DNA of 64,000 nt, from NCBI RefSeq assembly GCF_025567625.1, contig NZ_JAOQJC010000004.1, forward strand, positions 124,001 through 188,000, read 5' to 3'. The notes beneath the pieces were generated by a model. The model had not been told where the DNA came from. It saw nothing but the letters and a program-made list of their open reading frames with translations, and did no database searches. Both the position numbers and the translations under genes were made by a program. Origin of the DNA: Paenibacillus sp. J5C2022 (GTDB lineage Bacteria > Bacillota > Bacilli > Paenibacillales > Paenibacillaceae). Below, piece by piece: positions 19,983 through 28,674 of the stretch; position 1 is the first letter of the stretch; every line of letters begins with the position of its first letter.

Positions 19983-21497
19983 GTGCATTTAAACGTCAAG
20001 TTTTCAAATGAAGCTGGACTAAAACAGATTCTGGATTTTCTTTACGAAAAATCGAAACAAGGAAGTTCTTTTACGGGACTGTTAGAAGCAATCTCTCATG
20101 AGGTGACAATCGTAACTGCCATCCATAACATCAAGTCGAACAAAGGTAGCAAAACCTCTGGCGTAGACAAGATGAAAATGGATAAATACCTTCAAATGCC
20201 AAAAGATGAAGTGATTCGGTTGGTACAGCGGTCAATCGCACATTATTTACCGAAGCCCGCGAAGCGCATCTATATCGACAAGGGCAATGGTAAGAAAAGA
20301 CCGCTTGGCATCCCCACGATTCTGGATAGGATTGTTCAAGAGTGCATACGGATCGTTATTGAGCCGATATGCGAAGCGCGGTTTTACCCGCATAGCTACG
20401 GTTTTCGTCCGTATCGCGCACAAAAACATGCCATGATGGATATTGTCAACATCATTAATGCTACCTGCAAGTCGTCGGATCAGCCTGTTTGGGCGTTGGA
20501 AGGCGATATTAAAGGATGCTTCGACAACATCAATCACCGCCTGTTACTTCAAAAACTATGGCGCATGGGGATACACGACAAAAGACTGATTAAAATTATC
20601 AGCCAAATGTTGAAAGTGGGTTACATCGACTACGAGGTGTTGAAAAACGATGGCAAAGGAACGCAACAGGGCGGGATTTTGTCGCCACTTTTAGCAAATG
20701 TGTATCTGAACGATTTTGATTGGTATGTTGGCAGAAAGTATTACAACCCACACAGGCAGTGCAAGTTCAGATATAACGATTTGCGCAGAATGAAATGGTC
20801 GGGCGTTACGCCGAAGTATAACATCCGCTACGCAGATGATTGGGTGATCATGACATCCACCAAGCAGGAAGCAGAAAGGCTCAAACGGGAGCTGACGCAA
20901 TACTTTCAGCAGAAGATGAAGCTGGAGCTTTCGCAAGAGAAAACGAAGGTTTCAGATTTACGAACTGACGGTGTTCATTTCCTCGGTTTTGTTATCAAAG
21001 CCGAGAAGCCCCGAAAAACGCCTGGAAGCAACAAAGAACACTTGGTGGGCAAGCCGTTTCCCGATATGGAAAGACTGGCAGGGAAAATCAAAAAGCTATG
21101 CGCTGAAATCAGAGACATTCGTCATTATTCGGCTGAAAACAGCCGTGTCGCTCAAATACAGTATATCAACTCTGTCATCATGGGTATTGCAGAATATTTG
21201 AGACCGACGATTGCATCGCATGCATTCCATGCTATAGACAGGCGTGTAAACAATAGCGCTCTGTCATGCTGGAAACGAATGTATCCTGACAAATACAACA
21301 CGTGGCAGATTCCTCTAAGCCAGCTTTCTAACCTTCCTCAACGACATGAAGGTTACAAGAGCAAAACCTTCGCGATTATGATTGAAGGGAAATGGTTCGG
21401 TATTACAATGGCATTTATCACGCATACCAAATACGAGAAGATGCCTTTCAATCAGAACATGACCCCCTATACGACAAGGGTAGGAACCTGTATGTGA
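19983..21497 (+). CDS. ltrA: Group II intron reverse transcriptase/maturase (RT and X domains)
   Basis: A 504-residue intron-encoded protein. The RT core shows the expected landmarks: R-P-L-G-I-P-T near residue 110, S-Y-G-F-R-P near 138, D-I-K-G-C-F-D near 180, Q-G-G-I-L-S-P near 230 and the catalytic Y-A-D-D near 281. The region after residue 330 fits the maturase X domain. The start is GTG 19983 with GAGG upstream. The frame ends at 21497, but a zinc-containing HNH endonuclease continues in a different frame right there, so the protein is missing its C-terminal endonuclease through a one-base shift. RT and maturase functions may remain, which would allow splicing but impair standard retrohoming. 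Confidence 0.88.
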   Translation: MHLNVKFSNEAGLKQILDFLYEKSKQGSSFTGLLEAISHEVTIVTAIHNIKSNKGSKTSGVDKMKMDKYLQMPKDEVIRLVQRSIAHYLPKPAKRIYIDKGNGKKRPLGIPTILDRIVQECIRIVIEPICEARFYPHSYGFRPYRAQKHAMMDIVNIINATCKSSDQPVWALEGDIKGCFDNINHRLLLQKLWRMGIHDKRLIKIISQMLKVGYIDYEVLKNDGKGTQQGGILSPLLANVYLNDFDWYVGRKYYNPHRQCKFRYNDLRRMKWSGVTPKYNIRYADDWVIMTSTKQEAERLKRELTQYFQQKMKLELSQEKTKVSDLRTDGVHFLGFVIKAEKPRKTPGSNKEHLVGKPFPDMERLAGKIKKLCAEIRDIRHYSAENSRVAQIQYINSVIMGIAEYLRPTIASHAFHAIDRRVNNSALSCWKRMYPDKYNTWQIPLSQLSNLPQRHEGYKSKTFAIMIEGKWFGITMAFITHTKYEKMPFNQNMTPYTTRVGTCM

Positions 21498-21859
21498 AAT
21501 ACCGAAGCAGCAACAAGCCTTTACCGATGAACCGTCCATCCATCAATAGCAGTGAGGATATCCGAATGGCGGTCTACTCAAAAGGTAAAATGAACTTTGA
21601 GTATTTCATGAATCGGGAGTACGCCTTTAATCGTGACAAAGGGAAATGTAAGTGCTGCGGCGTAAGCTTGTCTGATAATATCCAACGGCAATGTCATCAT
21701 GTGGATAACAAACTGTCGATGGAGAAAATCAATAAGGTATCAAACCTTGCGTGGGTATGTGAAGTGTGTCACCAAATGATTCATAACAGTCCCATACCGT
21801 TGGATACAGACCCTAAAACCGTAAAGAAGATTGAGAAATACAGGCAAAAACTCCAGTGA
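21465..21859 (+). pseudogene. Out-of-frame HNH endonuclease end of the intron-encoded protein
   Basis: This frame continues the intron protein after a shift at a run of five C bases around 21464-21468. It contains C-x-C-C about 60 residues in, then H-H-V-D-N, a central N-L-A-W-V-C-x-x-C-H and a final I-H, the zinc and HNH layout of group II endonuclease domains. One added base in the C run would restore a single protein of about 625 residues. No independent start with a ribosome binding site was seen, so it is probably untranslated unless frameshifting occurs. A sequencing error at the homopolymer is an alternative. Confidence 0.75.
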
Positions 21860-21938
21860 AATTTGTAAGCAGAGTATGATCCGTGAGGACATACTTCTGT
21901 TGAAATCCGATGAAGGAGAGTAAGTTGAATTGATGGAA

Positions 21939-21972
21939 CGCCGTGTGCGCTGAAAGGTGCACGCACGGTGTG
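21939..21972 (+). ncRNA. Group II intron domain V
   Basis: A 34-base hairpin starting with the CGC triad, with a TGAAAG loop region and a long stem of GTGTGCGC pairing with its partner strand. Size and form match catalytic domain V. Domain VI follows directly and ends at the 3' splice site, position 22020. Confidence 0.88.
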
Positions 21973-22020
21973 AAGTGGGGGAAAACTTAGCGATCATTTC
22001 AAAAAGTTACCTATCACTAT

Positions 22021-23930
22021 TGTTCCTGTACACCAAAATGCGCAATGTCGCGGGGCTGTCGCAAACCGAAGCGCAGAAGTCATCGGACATGTTCATGAAG
22101 TGCCGCTATCTGGACGAGTTGACCGGAAGGCGTGGCATCATCTTTGCAACGGGGACGCCGATCTCTAACTCCATTACGGAAATGTATACGATGCAGCGCT
22201 ATTTGCAATATAAAAGCCTGCAAAAGCATGGCTTGCAGCATTTCGATTCCTGGGCGTCCACGTTTGGCGAAACCGTCACGGCAATTGAACTGGCTCCGGC
22301 AGGAACAGGCTATCAGGCGAAAACGCGCTTTGCCCGCTTTTATAACCTGCCTGAGCTGATGAGCATGTTCAAGGAAGTGGCCGATATCCAGACTGCAGAT
22401 ATGCTCCAGCTCCCGGTCCCGAGGGCGCATTTTCATAATGTGGCTGTCCCACCGAGCGAGTTTCAGCGCGATATGGTTGCCGATCTTGCCCGCCGAGCGG
22501 AGCAGGTTCGGGCCAAGGCGGTTGAGCCGCATGAGGACAATATGCTGCTCATTACGAATGACGGGCGCAAGCTGGCGCTTGATCAGCGGCTGGCGAATCC
22601 ACTGCTACCGGATGACGAGGGCAGCAAGATTAGCGCATGCGCGAATAACATTTACCGGCATTGGCAGGAGGGGCAGCAGCAGCGGCTTACGCAACTGGTA
22701 TTTTGCGATTTGTCCACCCCGAAGGCGGATGGCACGTTCAATGTCTATGATGAGATCAAGCGCAAACTGCTGGAGAAGGGTGTTCCGGTGACGGAGGTCG
22801 CCTATATCCACGATGCCAATACGGATACGCAGAAGAAGGAGCTGTTTGGCAAGGTGCGGGCGGGTCAGGTTCGCGTTTTGCTGGGATCGACGTTCAAAAT
22901 GGGAGCCGGCACAAATGTGCAAACGAAACTGGTCGCCATTCATGACCTCGACTGCCCTTGGAGACCGCGCGATTTGGAGCAGCGTTTGGGTCGGGTGATT
23001 CGTCAAGGAAACCAAAATAGCGAAGCCTATATTTACCGATATGTGACGGAAAATACGTTCGATGCGTACCTGTATCAGACGCTTGAAAACAAACAGCGCT
23101 TTATCTCGCAAATTATGACGAGCAAATCGCCGGTTCGCTCTGCGGAAGACATCGATGAAGCGGCGCTCTCCTATGCTGAGGTAAAGGCGCTGGCGACCGG
23201 TAACCCGTATATAAAAGAGAAGATGGATTTAGACATTCAGGTGTCCAAGCTCAAGCTGCTCAAGGCCAATCATCTGAGCCAGCGTTATGCGTTGGAGGAT
23301 CGGCTGCTCAAGCTGCTGCCGCAGCAAATCAAGTCCACGGAGGAGCGAATTACCGGGTATATGCAGGATGTGGCCTTGTATGAGCGTCAGGATGCTAAAA
23401 AGATAGACGGTGACGAAGCGCTCTTTGCCGGAATGACGATCAAGGACTTTACGTACAAGGAACGCGCATCGGCAGGCGCGGCGCTGTTGGAAGCTTGCAA
23501 GGGAATGACTTCTTCCGATCCGCAGGAGGTCGGCCATTACCAGGGCTTTTCGCTGTGGCTTTCATTTGACAGCTTCAATAAGGAATACAAAGTGACCTTG
23601 CGCGGCGCACTGGGGCATAGCGTCTCGCTTGGAGCCGACGCCAGCGGCAATTTGACTCGGTTGAACAATGCGCTTATAGCGCTGCCGGAGAAGCTTGCCT
23701 ACTGCCACGATCAACTGGCCACGCTCCTCAAGCAGATGGAAACGGCGAAGGCTGAGATTGCAGCACCCTTCAAGCAGGAGCAGGAGTTGCAGGAGAAGTC
23801 GGCGCGGCTGGCGGAGTTGAATGTATTGCTGAATATGGAGAAACGGGAGAACGAGGCCGTAGACACAAACGTGGGCGATGATGAGCCGGAGTTGCCGGAG
23901 CGAAGGAAAATGAACCGACAGGAGCGCTGA
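22021..23930 (+). CDS. ArdC-like / N6-adenine methylase / SNF2 helicase giant protein, exon 2
   Basis: Second exon, adding about 636 residues. It starts within the Leu codon completed by C 19222. Right after the junction lies A-T-G-T-P-I-S-N-S, the SNF2 motif III region, followed by the helicase C-terminal domain with L-G-S-T-F-K-M-G-A-G-T-N-V-Q and motif VI as L-G-R-V-I-R-Q-G-N-Q near mature residue 2100. The last 200 residues are coiled-coil rich and end in a charged tail. The frame also extends upstream to 21957 into intron sequence, which is not exon. Function therefore depends on intron splicing, since the ATPase site and motifs IV-VI are on different exons. Confidence 0.87.
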
Positions 23931-24056
23931 ATAAGCTGGCATAGCCAGGTTATACGCTGCGAAGCTTTCTCAATGAAATGATCCATTGCCCCGCTCAAAG
24001 GGCATGTTCGCGCGCTCTGCCCGAATCAGGTATGTTGGTTAGGGGAGGGAGCGCGC

Positions 24057-24368
24057 ATGGGAAAGGAATGCAGGCAGCGGCTGGAGCAAAGCTTTGACGA
24101 TTTGGAAGACGAAATCACCCGGCGCTTGCGCTGTGAAGAAGCTTATATGATGTGGGTTCAGCGGAGAGTTGCGATTCAAGTGCAGCATCCGTTTATCAAG
24201 AGTGTGATGGATGGCGATGCCGGTGTTTTTCCCAGCGATCAGGACTATCGAGCGTGGCTGGAGGTTCAAAAGACGCTGGATGAGACAGTACGAATGGAAC
24301 GCATGGCGTTATATTGGCAAGGGCATGCGGATTGCTATGCCTACCTGAAAAAAATGGGGGCATTGTAG
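24057..24368 (+). CDS. Small conserved element protein
   Basis: A 103-residue, mostly helical, charged protein with no membrane segment. AGGGGAGGGAG precedes the ATG. It lies between the helicase and the primase-like gene, a place where Tn1549-type elements keep small accessory proteins. No family or motif is recognised. Confidence 0.6.
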   Translation: MGKECRQRLEQSFDDLEDEITRRLRCEEAYMMWVQRRVAIQVQHPFIKSVMDGDAGVFPSDQDYRAWLEVQKTLDETVRMERMALYWQGHADCYAYLKKMGAL

Positions 24369-24392
24369 CTTATGAAATAACAAATACTGAGC

Positions 24393-24421
24393 TTGACAAG
24401 TCTGTTGCCGACCGGTAACAG
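24393..24421 (+). promoter_or_regulatory. Candidate promoter overlapped by an inverted repeat
   Basis: TTGACA at 24393 is followed 17 bases later by TAACAG, a weak -10. Overlapping it, CTGTTGCCG and CGGTAACAG (24402-24421) form an inverted repeat with one mismatch and a 2-base centre. That layout suits a repressed promoter for the primase-like gene at 24523. Confidence 0.4.
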
Positions 24422-24522
24422 GCTTATTTGCATTCATTTCAGCTTGTGTATGAATTGTGGGTAACGTTGGGGATAAGTATTGCAATGCTGAACGGGATGA
24501 GATGATCGAAAGGAGCGAGTCG

Positions 24523-25470
24523 ATGGCCTATGTAAGCAAAGAACAGATTGAGAATGCCAAGCAATGGGACTTGCTGACGTATCTGCAATATGTCGAGCCT
24601 TATGAATTGGTAAAATGCTCACGAAATGCTTATGCAACCCGCAGTCATAGTAGCTTGAAGATTTCCAACGGCAAGTGGTTTTGGTGGTCGCGCGGATTTG
24701 GCGGGCGCTCGGCGTTGGATTATCTCATTAAGGTTCGGGGAATCTCCTTGCCGGAGGCGGTGCTTCATATTAATGAGCAGGCCTCCTTCTCTCCTTCTAT
24801 GGGTTCTCAAGCAAAACCCGAGGAGAAGGAGGCTGTCCCGTTCGAGCTTCCCGAAGCGTATGTAAGTTCAAATCGCGTGGTTGCTTATTTGCGCGGGCGG
24901 GGTATTGCTCGTGAGGTGCTGGAGACGTGCCTCGCATCAGGACATCTGTATGAAAGCCGGAGCTATCACAATGCCGTTTTTGTCGGCTTTGACCACCAAG
25001 GCGAACCTCGCTATGCGGCGATTCGCGGAACGACAAGCACCCGCTATATGGGCGAAGTGCCAGGCAGCGATAAGCGGTATGCCTTCTCGCTTCCTGCAGC
25101 AGAGAACAGCACTGAATTGCATTTGTTTGAGAGTGCCATTGATCTTCTGTCCTATTGTACTTTGCTCATGTTGCGGGGAATGGATTGGCGGCAAGTCCAT
25201 CTTTTGTCGCTCGCGGGGATACATCGCCCCGCAGAGAATAAGAACGAGTCAGCGCTTCCGGCTGCTCTTCACTCCTATCTGGAGCGTCATTCGGAAGTCA
25301 AGCGGCTGGTGCTGCATTTGGACAATGATGAGCCGGGACGCGCGGCGGCAGAGATGATTGAGCAGCAACTGGTTCAGAGCTATTCGTTGGAGAATGAGCC
25401 GCCTGCCCTTAAGGATGTAAATGAGGACTTGATATCGTACAAGAAGCAACGTGAGCTGCCAGCACGGTAG
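24523..25470 (+). CDS. DUF3991/TOPRIM primase-like protein
   Basis: Soluble protein of 315 residues. The N-terminal half resembles the DUF3991 region of element primases, with a W-F-W-W-S-R-G-F-G-G-R-S-A-L-D-Y-L block near residue 47. The C-terminal half is a TOPRIM fold: the acidic residue in L-F-E-S-A-I-D near 205, and the H-L-D-N-D-x-P-G-R motif near 266. These enzymes make or process primers for the complementary strand after conjugative transfer, or help vegetative replication. ATG 24523 has AAAGGAG 8 bases upstream; the open frame from 24457 has no such site. Confidence 0.8.
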   Translation: MAYVSKEQIENAKQWDLLTYLQYVEPYELVKCSRNAYATRSHSSLKISNGKWFWWSRGFGGRSALDYLIKVRGISLPEAVLHINEQASFSPSMGSQAKPEEKEAVPFELPEAYVSSNRVVAYLRGRGIAREVLETCLASGHLYESRSYHNAVFVGFDHQGEPRYAAIRGTTSTRYMGEVPGSDKRYAFSLPAAENSTELHLFESAIDLLSYCTLLMLRGMDWRQVHLLSLAGIHRPAENKNESALPAALHSYLERHSEVKRLVLHLDNDEPGRAAAEMIEQQLVQSYSLENEPPALKDVNEDLISYKKQRELPAR

Positions 25471-25547
25471 TACTTCGGCACAATAGCGTGCCGACTTGTC
25501 ACCCGCAATAATAAAGAAGTATCTATTTCAAGGGAGGGTATTGAACA

Positions 25548-25715
25548 ATGCGGCCGGGAGATGTCAAGGAGCAATGCGAGACAAGTTGGGATGTGGAGAA
25601 GATTGAAGCGGCATTGGAGGAGGCAGAGGAGCAAGCTGGAGGCGATAAGACACGCTATGACCATCATCAGGTCATGCGCGAGGCGCGTCGCCAGATTTAT
25701 CGAAAGGAACGTTGA
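25548..25715 (+). CDS. Small acidic element protein (55 aa)
   Basis: A 55-residue frame with AGGGAGGG 9 bases before its ATG and helical, Glu-rich composition: a D-V-E-K-I-E-A-A-L-E-E-A-E-E-Q stretch, then a basic end. Size and build recall small conserved proteins before mobilization genes, but I recognise no family. It is preferred over the overlapping longer frame at 25561-25932, which lacks a ribosome binding site and runs through a terminator and hairpins. Confidence 0.6.
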   Translation: MRPGDVKEQCETSWDVEKIEAALEEAEEQAGGDKTRYDHHQVMREARRQIYRKER

Positions 25716-25757
25716 GCAAGGTGTTGTAGTCATCTTGAATCAGACGAGGGTTCTACG

Positions 25758-25785
25758 AAGACGCTGTTCGCACGGCGTCTTTTTG
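25758..25785 (+). terminator. Intrinsic terminator before the candidate oriT
   Basis: AAGACGC pairs with GCGTCTT around a short loop and runs into T residues. It ends the primase-side operon and isolates the hairpin region that precedes mobC. Confidence 0.8.
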
Positions 25786-25829
25786 CTTGTCTGCAGTTCC
25801 CCTCTTTTTCCCGGAAGGTGCCCCGAAGG

Positions 25830-25910
25830 CAACTTTGGACGTTGTCCTAAGTTGCAGCAAGCACTGAATTTGGTCTCCCAAATTCGCTTGTTAGGGGCTT
25901 CGCCCCTAAT
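25830..25910 (+). other. Candidate origin of transfer (oriT) with three hairpins
   Basis: Three inverted repeats follow each other in about 80 bases: 25830-25854 (CAACTT-T-GGAC and GTCC-T-AAGTTG), 25866-25885 (GAATTTGG and CCAAATTC) and 25891-25909 (TTAGGGG and CCCCTAA), followed by a run of C bases. The stretch 25716-26026 holds no gene and lies directly before mobC and the relaxase, the usual oriT place in MOBP elements. The nic site cannot be told from sequence alone. Confidence 0.6.
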
Positions 25911-26026
25911 ACCCCCGCCTGGCGGATCGTAATATTTGCTTGTCGAATAAATGGGTGTATAAGAAACGGGCGTTTTGAAGATGCCTTGTTCTCAGGATTA
26001 ACTCCATTTCAGAAAGGAGCCGACAC

Positions 26027-26365
26027 ATGCGGAAAAGAAGCCTACGCATTCAGGTGTGGGTCAATCAGGAAGAAGATCGAAAGCTTCAAAAGCATGCGCA
26101 GCAGTCGGGACTGTCTCGGGAAGCTTACCTCCGCTCGCTGATTAACGGCTATGTCCCCAAAACGTTGCCGCCTTTGGATTACTATACGATGCTGCGCGAG
26201 CTTCACGCCATCGGAAATAATCTAAACCAGCTTGCAGCAAAGGCGCATGTAACCGGTCATCTGGAACACGCTTCCTTCCAACGTGAAGCCGATGCTTTGC
26301 GCTGTGCAGTCCAACGTATACAAGAAGCGGTGACTTCGCCGGAACCGCACACTCCCCCTTCTTAA
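26027..26365 (+). CDS. mobC: MobC-like relaxosome accessory protein
   Basis: A 112-residue protein. The N-terminal 40 residues are a basic ribbon-helix-helix type DNA-binding unit, and the later region carries E-L-H-A-I-G-N-N-L-N-Q-L-A, the hallmark of MobC family proteins. It likely binds the adjacent oriT and helps the relaxase open the strand at nic. GAAAGGAG precedes ATG 26027. The relaxase gene begins 20 bases downstream. Confidence 0.88.
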   Translation: MRKRSLRIQVWVNQEEDRKLQKHAQQSGLSREAYLRSLINGYVPKTLPPLDYYTMLRELHAIGNNLNQLAAKAHVTGHLEHASFQREADALRCAVQRIQEAVTSPEPHTPPS

Positions 26366-26384
26366 ACCACGTGGAGAGAGGGAG

Positions 26385-27773
26385 ATGGCTACGACAGCGA
26401 TATGGGATGTGACTGACCGTTTGAAGCGTGTATTAAACTACGCTGTCAATCCGGACAAAACGGATCAGGGACGCAGGGAATCGGATGGTTTGCAGGAGGC
26501 GATTGCCTACATGGGCTCGAATGCAAAGACAGAGCGACAGCTTTATGTGAGAGGCATTAATTGTGATCCGGGCAGCGCGTATGAGCAAATGCAGCGATCC
26601 AAGAAGCAATTCCAGAAAACGGGTGGCATCGTCGCTTTTCATGGATACCAATCTTTTGCGCCCGGAGAAACCACACCGGAGCTGGCACATGCCATTGGTG
26701 TAAAGCTGGCGCAAATGCTTTGGGGGGAACGCTTTGAAGTTGTTGTCGCCACCCACGTAGACAAAGATCATTTGCATAATCACTTTGTCCTTAATTCTGT
26801 CTCCTTCATGGATGGCAAACGTTATTACGATAATAAGGTGTCCTATTCGTTGATGCGGCAAACCTCCGATCAGCTTTGCCGTGAGCATGCCTTATCCGTC
26901 ATTGAACAGCCGGAGCGCGGGAGGGCGATGCAGTACGGTGAATGGCGAGCGGATCAGGAAAGAAAGCCGACATGGCGCGGCGTCATTCGCGAGGACGTGG
27001 ATTCCGCTATAGCGGCGGCCAGAACGATGAGCCAATTTTATGCTGCGTTACAGGAAAAGGGCTACGACATCAAGGCTTATGTCAAGCATTTGGCCATCCG
27101 CCCGCATGGTAAAACGAGGTTTGTCCGCCTGCGTAGCTTGGGTGAAGCCTACACAGAGACAGCAATCAAGCAACGTATTCTGGATAGGACAACGGCGAAG
27201 CGCCTGCCACTTCCGCAACGCAAGCGCGCCGTCCTGGTTCGTAGGAATCATTTTGATAAGACTCGTAAGCTTTCCGGCCTTCAAGCGTTGTATGTTCGTT
27301 ATTTATATGTTTTGGGCATTTTGCCCCGCTATCGTTCGTCCCCAAGGCGGACGTTTTTTTTATTGCGAGAAGACCTGCACCACTTGTCTCGTATCATCGA
27401 ACAAACCAAGCTGCTTTGCCGACAGCACATTTCTAGCCGGGAGCAATTGACAGTCTATTGGCAGCAGTTGTTAGCTGATGTGCACCAAATTTCCGGCGTC
27501 CGAAAGGTCATCTACAATCGGCTTCGCCGCTGCCGACAACCCGAGCAGATCGCGGCGTACCGGGAGCAGATTGCCTCGTACTCCCGGCAACTGGCGCAGC
27601 TTCGAAAGGAGGTGAGGCTTTGCAAGGGCATTTTGTCACGTTCCTATACAATCAAGGACAAGCTGCAGCAGCAAGAGGAGCATGAAGAAAAATCCAGACG
27701 TAAGGAGGTAGAAGCCCATGAGCGGAAACGAGGCGGCCGATCAGGTCGTCAGCATGAGTCTGCGCGGGATTGA
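26385..27773 (+). CDS. MOBP-type relaxase
   Basis: A 462-residue conjugative relaxase. The metal-binding three-histidine motif appears as H-V-D-K-D-H-L-H-N-H-F at about residues 123-133. The candidate catalytic tyrosine lies near residue 18 in L-N-Y-A-V-N-P. This enzyme nicks one strand at oriT, stays bound to its 5' end and is delivered with it into the recipient. The C-terminal 200 residues are basic and coiled-coil like. The gene overlaps the PcfB gene by 56 bases. A terminator-like structure lies inside the coding region near residue 320. Confidence 0.9.
   Translation: MATTAIWDVTDRLKRVLNYAVNPDKTDQGRRESDGLQEAIAYMGSNAKTERQLYVRGINCDPGSAYEQMQRSKKQFQKTGGIVAFHGYQSFAPGETTPELAHAIGVKLAQMLWGERFEVVVATHVDKDHLHNHFVLNSVSFMDGKRYYDNKVSYSLMRQTSDQLCREHALSVIEQPERGRAMQYGEWRADQERKPTWRGVIREDVDSAIAAARTMSQFYAALQEKGYDIKAYVKHLAIRPHGKTRFVRLRSLGEAYTETAIKQRILDRTTAKRLPLPQRKRAVLVRRNHFDKTRKLSGLQALYVRYLYVLGILPRYRSSPRRTFFLLREDLHHLSRIIEQTKLLCRQHISSREQLTVYWQQLLADVHQISGVRKVIYNRLRRCRQPEQIAAYREQIASYSRQLAQLRKEVRLCKGILSRSYTIKDKLQQQEEHEEKSRRKEVEAHERKRGGRSGRQHESARD
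27337..27361 (+). terminator. Terminator-like structure inside the relaxase gene
   Basis: CGTCC and GGACG form a stem around a 7-base loop, followed at once by eight T residues, inside coding sequence. It resembles an intrinsic terminator, though a 5-bp stem is short. It could cap transcription into the transfer genes when ribosomes lag, or it could be chance from a Phe-Phe codon pair. Confidence 0.35.
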
Positions 27774-28674
27774 AGTGATGGCGAAAATATCCGGTGAAGG
27801 CGCAAAGCATCTCGCCGTCTATTTGTTCGCGGTGCTGCAAGGGCAAAAACAGACGCGGGGCCGAACGCGGCTTGAAAATCTGCTCCGTAGTGGGAAGGAG
27901 CTAAAGGTATTCGCAGTGCGGAATGAGGACTTGCCCACCTTCTGCAAGGAAGCGAAGCGTTATGGCGTCCTGTACTGCGCGTTGCGCGATAAAAAGAATG
28001 TGGATGGCCTGTGCGATGTGATGGTGCGCGCCGAGGACGCCTCCAAGATTAACAGGATCGTTGAGCGCTTCCAGTTGGCTACCGTGGATACGGCCAGCAT
28101 CAAGCAGGAAATTGAACAAGCCCGTCAGGAAAAGCTGCCGGATAGCCTGGAAGCCGAACGTGCGATGGAAGCCGCGACACCGGAGGAACACGAGCCTGTA
28201 ACCAAGGAGCAGGAAGCTACCTCACCGGTAATCAGCGAGGAGTTTTTGGACGAACTGCTGGGAAAGCAGGAACCGCCGGAGGGGGTGGAGCCGGAAAACG
28301 AAGTGCCGGAAGGCGAGCAGCCGGTACACGAGGAGCCGCTGGCCGAAGTGGAGGAGCCCGAGTATCTCCCCCTGTCCCGCCAATCCGAGAGCCAGAACCA
28401 ACCGGAGCCCCTCTCTCCGTCCGTGCCTACCTCCGCGCACAGCGTGGCATCCGAAACAATCCTTGAACAGCCGAAGCAGAAGGTGTCTGTGCGGCAATTG
28501 CTACGGGAGATTCGGGAAGAAAACCGCGCCGCTGAGAAGCAGCGTCAGCAACAGCAGAAAGAACGGGAACCGGGCTTGCCGAAGCGAAAAGGGAGGGGCA
28601 AGGCGCCTGTTGCCGTGAATGCTCCGGTCGAGACGCCGAACCGCAGCAATCGGAAGAGGGGGAAAGCCAAGTGA
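27718..28674 (+). CDS. PcfB-like transfer accessory protein (DUF3801)
   Basis: A 318-residue protein. The first 140 residues match the PcfB/DUF3801 pattern, with G-R-T-R-L-E-N-L-L-R-S-G and V-F-A-V-R-x-E-D-L-x-x-F-x-x-x-A-K-x-Y-G-V-L-Y. PcfB of pCF10 links the relaxase to the coupling protein. The remaining half is an extended Glu/Pro-rich linker ending in a Lys/Arg-rich tail and is probably disordered. AAGGAGG lies before the ATG, inside the end of the relaxase gene. The gene overlaps the next one by 4 bases. Confidence 0.8.
   Translation: MSGNEAADQVVSMSLRGIEVMAKISGEGAKHLAVYLFAVLQGQKQTRGRTRLENLLRSGKELKVFAVRNEDLPTFCKEAKRYGVLYCALRDKKNVDGLCDVMVRAEDASKINRIVERFQLATVDTASIKQEIEQARQEKLPDSLEAERAMEAATPEEHEPVTKEQEATSPVISEEFLDELLGKQEPPEGVEPENEVPEGEQPVHEEPLAEVEEPEYLPLSRQSESQNQPEPLSPSVPTSAHSVASETILEQPKQKVSVRQLLREIREENRAAEKQRQQQQKEREPGLPKRKGRGKAPVAVNAPVETPNRSNRKRGKAK

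Larger units (their letters stand above)
19223..22020 (+). mobile_element. Group II intron inserted in the helicase gene
   Basis: The element starts with GTGCG, the group II 5' consensus, directly after exon sequence AAGAACC, and ends in CACTAT, matching the AY 3' end. It contains a structured 5' RNA region (19223-19982), an open frame for a reverse transcriptase, a domain V (21939-21972) and a domain VI with a candidate bulged branch A at about 22013. Removing 2798 bases joins the helicase codons as K-N-L-F-L-Y-T-K in one frame. Base composition is visibly richer in A/T than the flanking element. It lies in the same orientation as the gene, so it can be spliced from the mRNA. Confidence 0.93.

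Noticed and set aside
25561..25932. 123-codon frame across the terminator and hairpins
   Set aside because: It has no ribosome binding site and runs through a terminator and the candidate oriT; the 55-codon gene at 25548 explains the first part.
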